This document shows positions 17,060 through 25,532 of a stretch of DNA of 64,000 bases, piece by piece (positions within the stretch are counted from its first letter, which is position 1; each line of letters starts with the position of its first letter). The notes beneath the pieces are model-generated. The model ran no database searches. It was not told the origin of the DNA and worked only from the letters and a program-made list of their open reading frames with translations. The stretch comes from Fusobacterium perfoetens ATCC 29250. GTDB lineage: Bacteria > Fusobacteriota > Fusobacteriia > Fusobacteriales > Fusobacteriaceae. The translations under genes and the position numbers were made by a program. The stretch is from positions 62,001-126,000 of the forward strand of contig NZ_JHXW01000003.1 of the NCBI RefSeq assembly GCF_000622245.1, in the 5' to 3' direction.

Positions 17060-17986
17060 ATGAGTAATAAGTTAAAAGTTAACTTTTTAGGAGTTGAATT
17101 TGATAATCCAATTCTTACATCTTCTGGATGTTTTGGTTTTGGATTAGAATATAAAGATTATTTTAATCCTAATGAATTAGGTGGAATTGTATTAAAAGGT
17201 CTTACTTTAGAACCAAGAACAGGAAATATGGGACCAAGAATAGCTGAAACACCTAGTGGAATTTTAAACTGTGTTGGACTTGAAAATCCTGGAATAGATG
17301 TATTTGAAAAAGAGATAATTCCAAAATTAAAAAAAGAAGGAGTTACAACAAATTTAATTGCTAATATAAACGGAAGTACAGTAGAACAATATGTTGAAAT
17401 AGCAAAAAGAGTAAATGAGATAGAAGAAATAGCTTTAGTTGAATTAAATATTTCTTGTCCAAATGTAAAAGATGGAGGAATGGCTTTTGGAGCTAATCCA
17501 GAAGTAGCAGGAAGAACAACTAGAGAAGTTAAAAAAGTTTTAACAAAAAAACCATTAATAGTAAAACTTTCTCCAAATGTAACTAATATAGTAGAAATTG
17601 CTAAAATAGTAGAAGCTAACGGAGCTGATGCTATATCAATGATAAATACTCTTTTAGGTATGAGAATAGATATAAAAACAGGAAAACCAATTTTAGGAAA
17701 TATTATGGGTGGAATGTCTGGACCAGCAGTAAGACCAATAGCTGTAAGAATGGTATATCAAGTGGCTCAAAATGTAAATATTCCTATAGTTGGAATGGGA
17801 GGAATAAATTCTTGGGAAGATGCTATAGAATTTATTATGGCTGGAGCAACTATGGTATCTATAGGAACAGGAATATTCCCTAATCCAATGTTACCTGTTG
17901 AGGTAAAAGAAGGATTAGAAAAATATGTAGAAGAAAATAATTTAGAAAATTTACAAGATATAAGAGGAATAGCTTTTAGAAAATAA
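17060..17986 (+). CDS. pyrD: Dihydroorotate dehydrogenase B, catalytic subunit
   Basis: A 308-residue FMN enzyme oxidising dihydroorotate to orotate. The FMN-barrel motifs are NPILTSSGCFGFG, the active-site cysteine region LNISCPNVKDGG (class 1B uses Cys), and the phosphate-binding GMGGINSWEDAIEFIMAGA. The start is ATG at 17060, after GGGAGG at 17048-17053; an in-frame GTG at 17033 lies inside pyrK, upstream of that ribosome site. Immediately follows pyrK. Confidence 0.96.
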   Translation: MSNKLKVNFLGVEFDNPILTSSGCFGFGLEYKDYFNPNELGGIVLKGLTLEPRTGNMGPRIAETPSGILNCVGLENPGIDVFEKEIIPKLKKEGVTTNLIANINGSTVEQYVEIAKRVNEIEEIALVELNISCPNVKDGGMAFGANPEVAGRTTREVKKVLTKKPLIVKLSPNVTNIVEIAKIVEANGADAISMINTLLGMRIDIKTGKPILGNIMGGMSGPAVRPIAVRMVYQVAQNVNIPIVGMGGINSWEDAIEFIMAGATMVSIGTGIFPNPMLPVEVKEGLEKYVEENNLENLQDIRGIAFRK

Positions 17987-18019
17987 TAAAATTAAAATAA
18001 AGTTTAAGGAGAGATAAAA

Positions 18020-18748
18020 ATGATAAATGCAAAAGATAGATTAATAATAGCTTTAGATTTTCCTACAATGGATAAAGCAGTTGAATTAGTAGAAAAATTA
18101 GGAGATACAGCTTCTTTCTATAAAGTTGGTCTTGAATTATTTTTAAATTCTAAAGGAAAAATGGTAGAGTATTTAGCTGAAAAAGGTAAAAAAATATTTT
18201 TAGATTTAAAATTCCACGATATTCCTAATACTACAGCTATGGCTTCTGTATTTGCTGCTAAAGAAAATGTATTTATGTTTAATGTACATGCTTCAGGTGG
18301 TAAAAAAATGATGGCTAAAGTAGTTGAAGAAGCTAAAAAAATAAATGATAAATCTTTATTAATAGCTGTAACTATTCTTACAAGTTTATCAGAAGAAGAA
18401 GTAAAAGAAACATTTATGACTGAAGTAAGTATAAAAGAATTAGCTATGAATTTAGCAAGACTTACAAAAGAAGCTGGAATGGACGGAGTAGTTTGTTCTC
18501 CATGGGAAGCTAAATATATAAAAGAAGCTTTAGGAAAAGAATTTAAAACTGTATGTCCAGGAGTAAGACCAGCTTGGTCAGCTACTAACGACCAAACAAG
18601 AATAATGACTCCAAAAGATGCTATGTTAAATGGTTGTGATTTCTTAGTAGTTGGAAGACCTATAACAAAAAATGAAGACCCAGTAAATGCTACAAAAATG
18701 GTAATAGCTGAAATAGAAGAAGGATTAAAAGAGGGAAATCTATGCTAA
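18020..18748 (+). CDS. pyrF: Orotidine 5'-phosphate decarboxylase
   Basis: A 242-residue TIM-barrel enzyme that makes UMP from OMP. The active-site segment FLDLKFHDIPNT (the D-x-K-x2-D catalytic array), ALDFPTMDKAVEL at the N-terminus and the phosphate-binding VVGRPITKNEDP near the C-terminus are present. Normal length. Its stop overlaps the pyrC start (ATGCTAA), indicating translational coupling. pyrF precedes pyrC and pyrE here, so gene order does not follow reaction order. Confidence 0.96.
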   Translation: MINAKDRLIIALDFPTMDKAVELVEKLGDTASFYKVGLELFLNSKGKMVEYLAEKGKKIFLDLKFHDIPNTTAMASVFAAKENVFMFNVHASGGKKMMAKVVEEAKKINDKSLLIAVTILTSLSEEEVKETFMTEVSIKELAMNLARLTKEAGMDGVVCSPWEAKYIKEALGKEFKTVCPGVRPAWSATNDQTRIMTPKDAMLNGCDFLVVGRPITKNEDPVNATKMVIAEIEEGLKEGNLC

Positions 18749-19938
18749 TAAAAAATGGATTAGTAGTTGTTGATGGAGAAATAAAATTTAAAGATATATT
18801 AATAGAAAATGAAAAAATTGTTGAAATTTCTGATGAAATTATAAAAGATGGAGAAGAAATTTTAGATGCAAAAGGTCATTATATAATCCCAGGAATAATA
18901 GATCCTCATGTACATATGAGAGACCCAGGACTTACTCATAAAGAAGATTTTGAAACAGGAAGTAAAGCTTGTGCTAAAGGTGGAGTTACAACTTTCTTTG
19001 ATATGCCAAATACAATTCCTAATACAATAACAGAAGAAGAACTTTTGAAAAAGAAAAAAGATGCTATTGGAAGAAGTTATGTTGATTATGGATTTTATTT
19101 TGGTGGAAGTAAACTAGATAATAGTACAGAAGTAGAAAAAGTTAAAGATTTAGTGGTAGCTACAAAAGTTTTTATGAATGTTTCAACAGGAAATATGTTA
19201 GTAGAGGATGAAAAAATATTAGAAAATATTTTTAGAGCTTCTAAATTAGTGGGAGTACACGCAGAAGGTGAAATGGTACAAAAAGCTATAGAACTTTCTG
19301 AAAAAACAGGAACTCCTGTATATCTTTGTCATTTATCTACAAAAGAAGAAGTAGAAATGGTAAGAGAAGGAAAGAAAAAAGGATTAAAAATATATGGAGA
19401 AGTTACACCACACCATTTATTTTTAAATGAAAAAGATGTTTTAAAAAATTCTCTTTTAAGAATGAAACCTGAATTAAAAACAAAAGAAGACAATGAGGCT
19501 TTATGGGAAGGAATAATAGATGGAACTATTGATACAATAGGAACAGACCATGCTCCTCATAGATTAGAAGAAAAATTAGAAAAATTAACTTTTGGAATAC
19601 CAGGAGTTGAGCATTCTTTAGAAATGATGTTAAAAGGTGTAGCTGGTGGAAGAATTACTTTAAATGATTTAACTAAAATAATGAGTGAAAATACTGCAAA
19701 AATATTTGGTATAAAAAATAAAGGAAAATTAGAAATTGGATATGATGCAGATTTAGTAATTATTAATTTAGAAACAACAGAAAGAATAAAAAAAGAAGAA
19801 GTTGTATCTAAATGTGGATGGACACCTTATGATGGATTCTTAAAAGGTGGAGAAGTTCTTACTACAATTGTAAGAGGAAATGTAGTGTATAATAATAAAA
19901 AATTTATTAATAAAAAAATTGGTAAGGAAGTGATGTAA
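18742..19938 (+). CDS. pyrC: Dihydroorotase
   Basis: A 398-residue type I dihydroorotase of the amidohydrolase family that cyclises carbamoyl aspartate. The binuclear zinc site is visible as DPHVHMRDPG, LCHLSTKE and GTDHAPHRLEEK. GAGGGA at 18731-18736 serves the ATG, which overlaps the pyrF stop by seven bases. The length is usual for the bacterial class I enzyme. pyrE starts three bases after its stop codon. Confidence 0.95.
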   Translation: MLIKNGLVVVDGEIKFKDILIENEKIVEISDEIIKDGEEILDAKGHYIIPGIIDPHVHMRDPGLTHKEDFETGSKACAKGGVTTFFDMPNTIPNTITEEELLKKKKDAIGRSYVDYGFYFGGSKLDNSTEVEKVKDLVVATKVFMNVSTGNMLVEDEKILENIFRASKLVGVHAEGEMVQKAIELSEKTGTPVYLCHLSTKEEVEMVREGKKKGLKIYGEVTPHHLFLNEKDVLKNSLLRMKPELKTKEDNEALWEGIIDGTIDTIGTDHAPHRLEEKLEKLTFGIPGVEHSLEMMLKGVAGGRITLNDLTKIMSENTAKIFGIKNKGKLEIGYDADLVIINLETTERIKKEEVVSKCGWTPYDGFLKGGEVLTTIVRGNVVYNNKKFINKKIGKEVM

Positions 19939-19941
19939 AAG

Positions 19942-20565
19942 ATGGATAGAGCAAGAGGAGTAGCACATTCATTATTATCTGTAGGAGCTGTAAAATTAAA
20001 TGTAGGACAACCATTTACATTTGTATCTGGAATAAAAAGTCCAATATATTGTGACAATAGAAAAATGATAGGTTATCCAGAAGAAAGAAAAGTTGTAGTT
20101 GATGGATTTATAGAAGTTTTAAAAGAAAAAGAATTTGATGTAATAGCTGGTACAGCAACAGCTGGAATTCCTTGGGCTGCTTTTATAGCTGAAAGATTAA
20201 ATGTTCCAATGGCATATATTCGTTCTGAGAAAAAAGACCACGGAGCTGGAAGACAAATTGAAGGAGCAGACTTTGAAGGAAAAAAAGTAATCGTTATAGA
20301 AGACTTAATTTCTACAGGAGGAAGCTCTATAAAAGCTGTTCAAGCTGCTAAAGAAGCTGGAGCTACAGAAGTTGAAGTTGTAGCAATATTCTCATATCAA
20401 TTTACAAAAGCTGAAGAAAACTTTGCTAATGCTGGAGTAAAATTAACAAACATATCAGATTTTACAACTTTAATAGGATTAGCAACAGAACAAAAATACT
20501 TAACAGAAGAAGAAAAAGAAATAGCTTTAAAATGGAATAAATCACCTAATACTTGGGGTGTATAA
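19942..20565 (+). CDS. pyrE: Orotate phosphoribosyltransferase
   Basis: A 207-residue transferase joining orotate and PRPP to give OMP. The PRPP motif VIVIEDLISTGGSSIKAVQ and the catalytic-loop region RSEKKDHGAGRQIEG are clear. It is the last gene of the pyr operon, tightly following pyrC, with a ribosome site AAGGAAG inside the end of pyrC. A strong terminator follows. carA and carB are not in the window. Confidence 0.96.
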   Translation: MDRARGVAHSLLSVGAVKLNVGQPFTFVSGIKSPIYCDNRKMIGYPEERKVVVDGFIEVLKEKEFDVIAGTATAGIPWAAFIAERLNVPMAYIRSEKKDHGAGRQIEGADFEGKKVIVIEDLISTGGSSIKAVQAAKEAGATEVEVVAIFSYQFTKAEENFANAGVKLTNISDFTTLIGLATEQKYLTEEEKEIALKWNKSPNTWGV

Positions 20566-20578
20566 AAAATTATTAGTT

Positions 20579-20608
20579 AATAGGTCAGATTATCTGACCT
20601 ATTTTTTT
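20579..20608 (+). terminator. Terminator of the pyr operon
   Basis: TAGGTCAGA (20581-20589) pairs with TCTGACCTA (20593-20601), followed by seven T. Confidence 0.9.
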
Positions 20609-20656
20609 ATGAAAAAATTTATGATATAATTTATAAAAATTATTATGGAGAAAAAA

Positions 20657-21414
20657 ATGTTTTATATTGTTAAAATAGTATCACTTTTAATATTTTCACC
20701 TTTAATATTTATTTTAGGATTTATAATATTTGGAATTTTATTTTTAAAAAATAAAAAAATAAAATTAGGAATATTTTCTTTTTTATTGGGAACTGTTTTA
20801 TATTTATTTTCTTGTGATTTCTTCATATCTAAACCTATAATTTATCTTGAAAAACAAAATGTAAATTTGGAATATAAAATTGAAGATATGGATAGTTATA
20901 TACTTCTTTGTGGTGGAATAAGAAGTAATACTTTAATGGGAATAATACCAGGACAAGAAGCAGTAGAAAGAATTATTACAGTAGCTAAACTTTATAACAA
21001 AAATCCTAAACCAATATATATTACAGGTGGGAAAGTATTAGAAAAAGCAGTGAGTGAAAGTTCTATATATAAAAAAGAATTAATTGATTTAGGAATACCA
21101 GAAAAGGATATTATATTAGAAGAAGATAGCAGAAATACTAAAGAAAATGGAATTTATACTAAAAAACTTATGAAAAAAATGAACATAAAAGAGGAATACT
21201 TGTAACTTCAGCTATTCATATGAAAAGAAGTATGGAAGTTTTTAAAGATAAGGAGATTGAATTTTATCCATATCCTTGTAATTTTTATGGAATTACTAAG
21301 AATAGAGGGATTCAAAGTTATATACCAAATTATCTAAATTTAAAAAATTTTAATTCTACTTTATGGGAATATTTTGGAATTATTTATTATAGATTGAGAT
21401 ATAAAGGAGAATAA
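20657..21414 (+). pseudogene. YdcF/SanA-type DUF218 membrane protein, frameshifted
   Basis: Two N-terminal hydrophobic helices are followed by a DUF218 domain: YILLCGGIRSN, YITGGK, then EEDSRNTKENG in one frame, stopping at 21205. The missing continuation, RGILVTSAIHMKRSMEVF, runs in the -1 frame from about 21163 to the stop at 21414. Seven A at 21173-21179 mark the break: eight would join the halves as KLMKKNEHKRGILVTS. The start is ATG at 20657 (GGAG at 20647-20650); an ATG at 20645 has no ribosome site. The second half still overlaps the next gene's start (TAATG), so the unit may be recently broken, rescued by slippage, or a sequencing error. YdcF-like proteins act in the envelope; the role is not defined. 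Confidence 0.75.
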
Positions 21415-21839
21415 TGATAAGAGAATTTAGAAAAATTGACTTAGATGAGATTATGCAAATTTGGTTAGAAACAAATATAAAAACACATAATTTTATAAGT
21501 AAAAAATATTGGGAAAATAATTATTCTTTAGTGAAAGAAATAATTCCTAAGAGCAAAGTATATGTTTTTGAAGAAAATAATAAAATAAAGGGATTTCTTG
21601 GAATAGTTGAAGAGAATTATATTGCTGGAATTTTTGTAAAAGAGGAATTTCAAAATCAAGGAATAGAAAAAAAATTAATTGATTTTATAAAAAGTAAAAA
21701 AGAAAATTTGTTTTTAAATGTTTATGACAAAAATATTAGAGCTAAGAAATTTTATTTTTCTAATGATTTTAAAATATTGAAAGAGATAAAAGATAATGAA
21801 TTTAAAGAAAAAGAATTTTTATTAGAATGGAAAAAATAA
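21414..21839 (+). CDS. GNAT family N-acetyltransferase
   Basis: A 141-residue acetyltransferase resembling the YjaB/PhnO-like group. The acetyl-CoA-binding region is visible as AGIFVKEEFQNQGIEKKLIDF, and the C-terminal NVYDKNIRAKKFYFSNDF is the usual final strand-helix. Its ATG overlaps the stop of the preceding DUF218 gene, and AAAGGAGA at 21403-21410 is the ribosome site. The substrate cannot be predicted. Confidence 0.85.
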   Translation: MIREFRKIDLDEIMQIWLETNIKTHNFISKKYWENNYSLVKEIIPKSKVYVFEENNKIKGFLGIVEENYIAGIFVKEEFQNQGIEKKLIDFIKSKKENLFLNVYDKNIRAKKFYFSNDFKILKEIKDNEFKEKEFLLEWKK

Positions 21840-21840
21840 A

Positions 21841-21880
21841 AAATACAGGACTTTTTATTTTTAAAAAGGCCTGTATTTTA
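21841..21880. terminator. Bidirectional terminator between acetyltransferase and nfn genes
   Basis: AAATACAGG (21841-21849) pairs with CCTGTATTT (21870-21878), with an inner CTTTTT/AAAAAG extension. It lies between convergent genes. Confidence 0.8.
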
Positions 21881-21889
21881 AATTATAAA

Positions 21890-24187
21890 TTAATTATTTT
21901 TAAATTTTATATATTCATCAATAGCTTTGGCAGCTTTTTTTCCAGCTCCCATAGCAAGAATTACAGTAGCAGCTCCAGATACAGCATCTCCACCAGCAAA
22001 TACTCCTTCTCTACTAGTTTGTCCATTATCATCAGCTACAATACATTTCCATTTATTAATATCAAGATTTTTTGTAGTAGATGAGATTAATGGATTAGGA
22101 GAAGTTCCAAGAGCCATTATAACAGTATCAACATCCATTATAAAATCAGAATTTTCTAACTCAATAAAAGAAGCTCTACCTGATGAATCTTTTTCACCAA
22201 GAGTAGTTTTGATACATCTCATACCAATGACTTCTCCTTTTTCATTTCCTAAAATTTCTTTTGGAAGAGTAAGAGCATCAATTATAATTCCCTCTTCTTT
22301 GGCATGATGTACTTCTTCTAATCTAGCTGGAAAATCTTTTTCACTTCTTCTATAAACAATATGAGCTTCAGCTCCTAATCTTTTGGCTGTTCTAACGGCG
22401 TCCATAGCTACATTTCCTCCACCAATAACAGCAACTTTTTTTCCTACTTTAATAGGAGTTTCATATTCATCAAGATATCCTTTCATAAGATTTACTCTTG
22501 TTAAAAATTCATTGGCTGAAAGAACACCATTTAAATTTTCTCCAGGAATATTCATAAATTTAGGAAGTCCAGCTCCACTTCCAATAAATACAGCTTCAAA
22601 TCCCTCTTCATCTAATAATTTATCAATAAGTTTAGTTTTTCCTATAATTTCATTTGTTTTAAAAGTAACACCTAATTTTTTGATATTATCTATTTCTTTT
22701 TGAACAACTTCATCTTTAGGTAATCTAAATTCTGGGATACCATAAGTTAAAACTCCTCCAGTTTTATGCAAAGCTTCAAAAATAGTTACATCATATCCCA
22801 TTTTTGCTAAATCTCCAGCTACAGTAAGTCCAGCTGGACCACTTCCAATAACAGCTACTTTATGGTTATTTTTTTTAGAAATTTGAATTTCAAAACTATT
22901 TTTTAATAAGTAATCTCCAACAAATTTTTCAAGTTTTCCAATAGCTACAGCTTCACCTTTTATACCTAAAATACATTTTCCTTCACATTGAGTTTCCTGA
23001 GGACAAACTCTACCACAAACAGCAGGAAGAGAGGTATATTTCATTAAAATTTTTCCAGCTTCATCAATATTTCCTTTTTTAATCTCTTGAATAAAAGCAG
23101 GAATATCTATACTAACAGGACATCCTTGCATACAAAGAGGATTTTTACAATTTAAACATCTACTAGCTTCTTTTTGAGCCTCTTCTAAAGTGTACCCAAA
23201 AGTAACTTCTTTAAAATTTGTAGCCCTTATTATAGGATTTTGTTCTCTTACGGGAACTCTTTTATTTTTTGGAAGATTTTCAAGAGAAGTATACTCTTCT
23301 TCATGATTATCAATTGGACAATCTTTAGCTGAATGAGTATCTCCATCATTTTCTTTAAGTAAAGCTCTTCCTTCTTCTGTTTTATACATCATTTGTCTTC
23401 TCATTGCTTCATCAAAATCAACTAAATGTCCATCAAATTCAGGTCCATCTACACAAGCAAACTTTATTTTATCTCCAATTCTTACACGACAAGCTCCACA
23501 CATTCCTGTTCCGTCAACCATTAGAGGATTAAGACTTACAGTAGTTTTTATATTATATTCTTTTGTTTTTAAACAAACAAACTTCATCATAATCATAGGA
23601 CCAATAGCAACAACACAATCATATTTTTTACCCTGATTTTTTATTAAATCATCAATAACATCAGTTACTAAACCATGATATCCATAACTTCCATCATCAG
23701 TAGTAATATAAAGATTTTCTGCTACAGCTTTCATTTCTTTTTCAAGAATTAAAAGATTTTTAGTTTTTGCTCCAATTATAACATCAGCTTTAAGTCCATT
23801 TTCATGGAACCATTTAACTTGAGGATAAACAGGAGCAGTTCCAACTCCGCCAGCTACAAAAAGAACTTTTTTATTTTTTAAATTTTCTAAATTCTCATGA
23901 AGAAATTCACTTTCTACTCCTAATGGTCCAACTACATCTTGGAAGAAATCTCCTTCATCTAAAGTTCCAATATCTTTTGTGCTTTTTCCTAAAACAAAAA
24001 ATACAATAGTGACAGTTCCATTTTTTCTATCGTAGTCACATATAGTAAGAGGAATTCTTTCTCCAAACTCATCTTTTTTAACAATTAAAAACTGCCCTGG
24101 TTTAGCTGCTAAGGCTAAATCTTTAGCTTCTATATTCATAAGACAAATTTTTTCACTAAGCCACTCTTTTTTTAATATTTTATACAT
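21890..24187 (-). CDS. Fused NfnA-NfnB type NAD(P)H-ferredoxin transhydrogenase / glutamate synthase-like protein
   Basis: A 765-residue fusion. Residues 1-280 resemble PyrK/NfnA: a flavin domain, the VAGGVGTAPVYPQ NAD motif and [2Fe-2S] cysteines C230, C233 and C245. Residues 320-765 resemble NfnB/GltD: two [4Fe-4S] cysteine sets (C344, C347, C352, C356; C391, C395, C401, C405), an FAD site VIGSGPAGL (447-455) and an NADPH site VIGGGNVAMDA. In Thermotoga and Clostridium, separate NfnA and NfnB bifurcate electrons between NADH, ferredoxin and NADPH; fused forms are often annotated as a DHOD electron subunit/glutamate synthase. No glutamate synthase large subunit lies nearby. The LysR gene is 23 bases upstream on the same strand. 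Confidence 0.9.
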   Translation of the reverse strand: MYKILKKEWLSEKICLMNIEAKDLALAAKPGQFLIVKKDEFGERIPLTICDYDRKNGTVTIVFFVLGKSTKDIGTLDEGDFFQDVVGPLGVESEFLHENLENLKNKKVLFVAGGVGTAPVYPQVKWFHENGLKADVIIGAKTKNLLILEKEMKAVAENLYITTDDGSYGYHGLVTDVIDDLIKNQGKKYDCVVAIGPMIMMKFVCLKTKEYNIKTTVSLNPLMVDGTGMCGACRVRIGDKIKFACVDGPEFDGHLVDFDEAMRRQMMYKTEEGRALLKENDGDTHSAKDCPIDNHEEEYTSLENLPKNKRVPVREQNPIIRATNFKEVTFGYTLEEAQKEASRCLNCKNPLCMQGCPVSIDIPAFIQEIKKGNIDEAGKILMKYTSLPAVCGRVCPQETQCEGKCILGIKGEAVAIGKLEKFVGDYLLKNSFEIQISKKNNHKVAVIGSGPAGLTVAGDLAKMGYDVTIFEALHKTGGVLTYGIPEFRLPKDEVVQKEIDNIKKLGVTFKTNEIIGKTKLIDKLLDEEGFEAVFIGSGAGLPKFMNIPGENLNGVLSANEFLTRVNLMKGYLDEYETPIKVGKKVAVIGGGNVAMDAVRTAKRLGAEAHIVYRRSEKDFPARLEEVHHAKEEGIIIDALTLPKEILGNEKGEVIGMRCIKTTLGEKDSSGRASFIELENSDFIMDVDTVIMALGTSPNPLISSTTKNLDINKWKCIVADDNGQTSREGVFAGGDAVSGAATVILAMGAGKKAAKAIDEYIKFKNN

Positions 24188-24210
24188 AGATTTTCACCTC
24201 TTTATGGAAA

Positions 24211-25110
24211 TTAAATTTGTTTATTTTCTTTATTTATAGATAATAAAGCTAATTTTGTAAATTCAGAAATAATATAAGGTTTCTGAGTATTTTTTTTGTA
24301 AGCAATAAAAAATTCTCTTTGGCTATAAGAATTTCTTATTTTATAATATACAACTCCTTCTAATTTTTCTACAGAACCAGGAACAAAGCCAACACCTAAA
24401 TTTTTAGAAACTAATGAGTTTACAGTTTCAAAATCTTTTGTTTCTAAAATACAATTTAGATTAAAATTTAAAGATTCACAAATTTTATCTATATTTTTTC
24501 TAGCTTTTATTCCTTTCATAAGTAAGATAAAGTTTTCATCTTTAAAAGAAGATAAGTCTATAAATTCATCTTTTATATTTGATGTAATAGGATTTGTTTT
24601 AGGAACTGCTAATAAAATATCTTCAGTAACAATCTTTTTATAAATAAGTTTTGGATTAAAATCCACAAAAGCAGATATTACTAAATCAACTTCATCTTCT
24701 AATAATATTTTCTCAAGATTATAAGGAGAATCTTCTATTATTTTTATTTGAACATCTGGAAATAGTTTTCTAAATTCAGGAATAATTTTTGGTAAAAAAT
24801 ATCTTCCATAAAACTGAAAAACTCCTATACCTAAAGTTCTTTTTTTACAACTGGATAAGCCTTCTAATTTTTCTTTTAAAATTTTGACCTCTGATATGAT
24901 TTTTTCACTTTCTTTTAAAAAAAATTCTCCAGCATATGTAAGGGAGACTCCTTTACTAGTTCTTCTAAAAAGTTGAAGTCCTAATTCATCTTCTAGTTTA
25001 TTAATGGATTGACTTAATGCTGATTGACTAATAAAAAGATGTTCTGCTGCTTTAGAAAAATTTTTAAATTGTGCTATATAAAAAACATATTCCATATCTT
25101 TTAAAGTCAT
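24211..25110 (-). CDS. LysR-family transcriptional regulator
   Basis: A 299-residue regulator. The N-terminal helix-turn-helix is FSKAAEHLFISQSALSQSIN, followed by the LysR linker and a type 2 periplasmic-binding-like effector domain. The ATG at 25110 has AAGGAG just upstream. It lies on the same strand and 23 bases before the nfn fusion gene, so the two are probably co-transcribed and the regulator may control its own operon; the effector is unknown. Confidence 0.92.
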   Translation of the reverse strand: MTLKDMEYVFYIAQFKNFSKAAEHLFISQSALSQSINKLEDELGLQLFRRTSKGVSLTYAGEFFLKESEKIISEVKILKEKLEGLSSCKKRTLGIGVFQFYGRYFLPKIIPEFRKLFPDVQIKIIEDSPYNLEKILLEDEVDLVISAFVDFNPKLIYKKIVTEDILLAVPKTNPITSNIKDEFIDLSSFKDENFILLMKGIKARKNIDKICESLNFNLNCILETKDFETVNSLVSKNLGVGFVPGSVEKLEGVVYYKIRNSYSQREFFIAYKKNTQKPYIISEFTKLALLSINKENKQI

Positions 25111-25202
25111 AAATACTCCTTAAAATTTATTATAAGTTTTTCTAATAGTAGTATTATAAATTAATATTTCAAAAAAAGCAAATTTATTGTTATAATTATT
25201 TT

Positions 25203-25309
25203 ATCAAAAGATAGGTATTAAAAGTATTAAGTATTTACCATCTTGTTTCCTTAAACTTATATTATAAAAAATAAAACAGATTGTTAGCCCCTCTCTGTTT
25301 TATTTTTTT
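25203..25309 (+). ncRNA. Candidate small RNA with C-rich terminator loop
   Basis: A possible promoter, TTTCAA (25167-25172)-18 bp-TATAAT (25191-25196), predicts a start near 25203. The RNA would contain a hairpin AAGATaGGTA/TACCATCTT (25208-25217 with 25236-25244, one bulge), a single-stranded TTGTTTCCTT, and a perfect 13-bp terminator stem (25268-25280 with 25294-25306) with a T tract. The terminator loop TTGTTAGCCCCTC can pair with GAGGGG-type ribosome sites, including that of the adjacent alcohol dehydrogenase (near 25518-25527). No plus-strand gene lies between 21839 and this terminator. Its existence as an RNA is inferred. Confidence 0.5.
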
Positions 25310-25455
25310 ATATTAAATAATGAATGAGATTAAAAATCAAGTTTTATATTAAAAAAAGTTTTTATATATGGAATTTTTTTTAAACAGTAATAAATATTAT
25401 TGTAGAAATAAAATATAAAAATTTTCATATAAGGAAAAAAGAAAAAGAATAAATC

Positions 25456-25484
25456 TTGACGAAAGTTTTTAAGAAATATATACT
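25456..25484 (+). promoter_or_regulatory. Promoter of the iron alcohol dehydrogenase gene
   Basis: TTGACG (25456-25461), a 17-base spacer and TATACT (25479-25484), followed about 50 bases later by the ATG with a GGAGGGG ribosome site. Confidence 0.75.
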
Positions 25485-25532
25485 ATTTAATAAGAAAGAT
25501 TTCATAATAAAAAATTTGAGGAGGGGTAAATA

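Larger units (their letters stand above)
25111..25532. other. 422-base gap: candidate small RNA and ADH promoter
   Basis: No protein gene is visible. The first part (25191-25309) holds a promoter-like pair, a bulged hairpin and a strong plus-strand terminator with no upstream gene to terminate, suggesting a small RNA. The second part carries the alcohol dehydrogenase promoter at 25456-25484. Two imperfect inverted motifs near 25365 and 25425 are of uncertain meaning. Confidence 0.6.
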
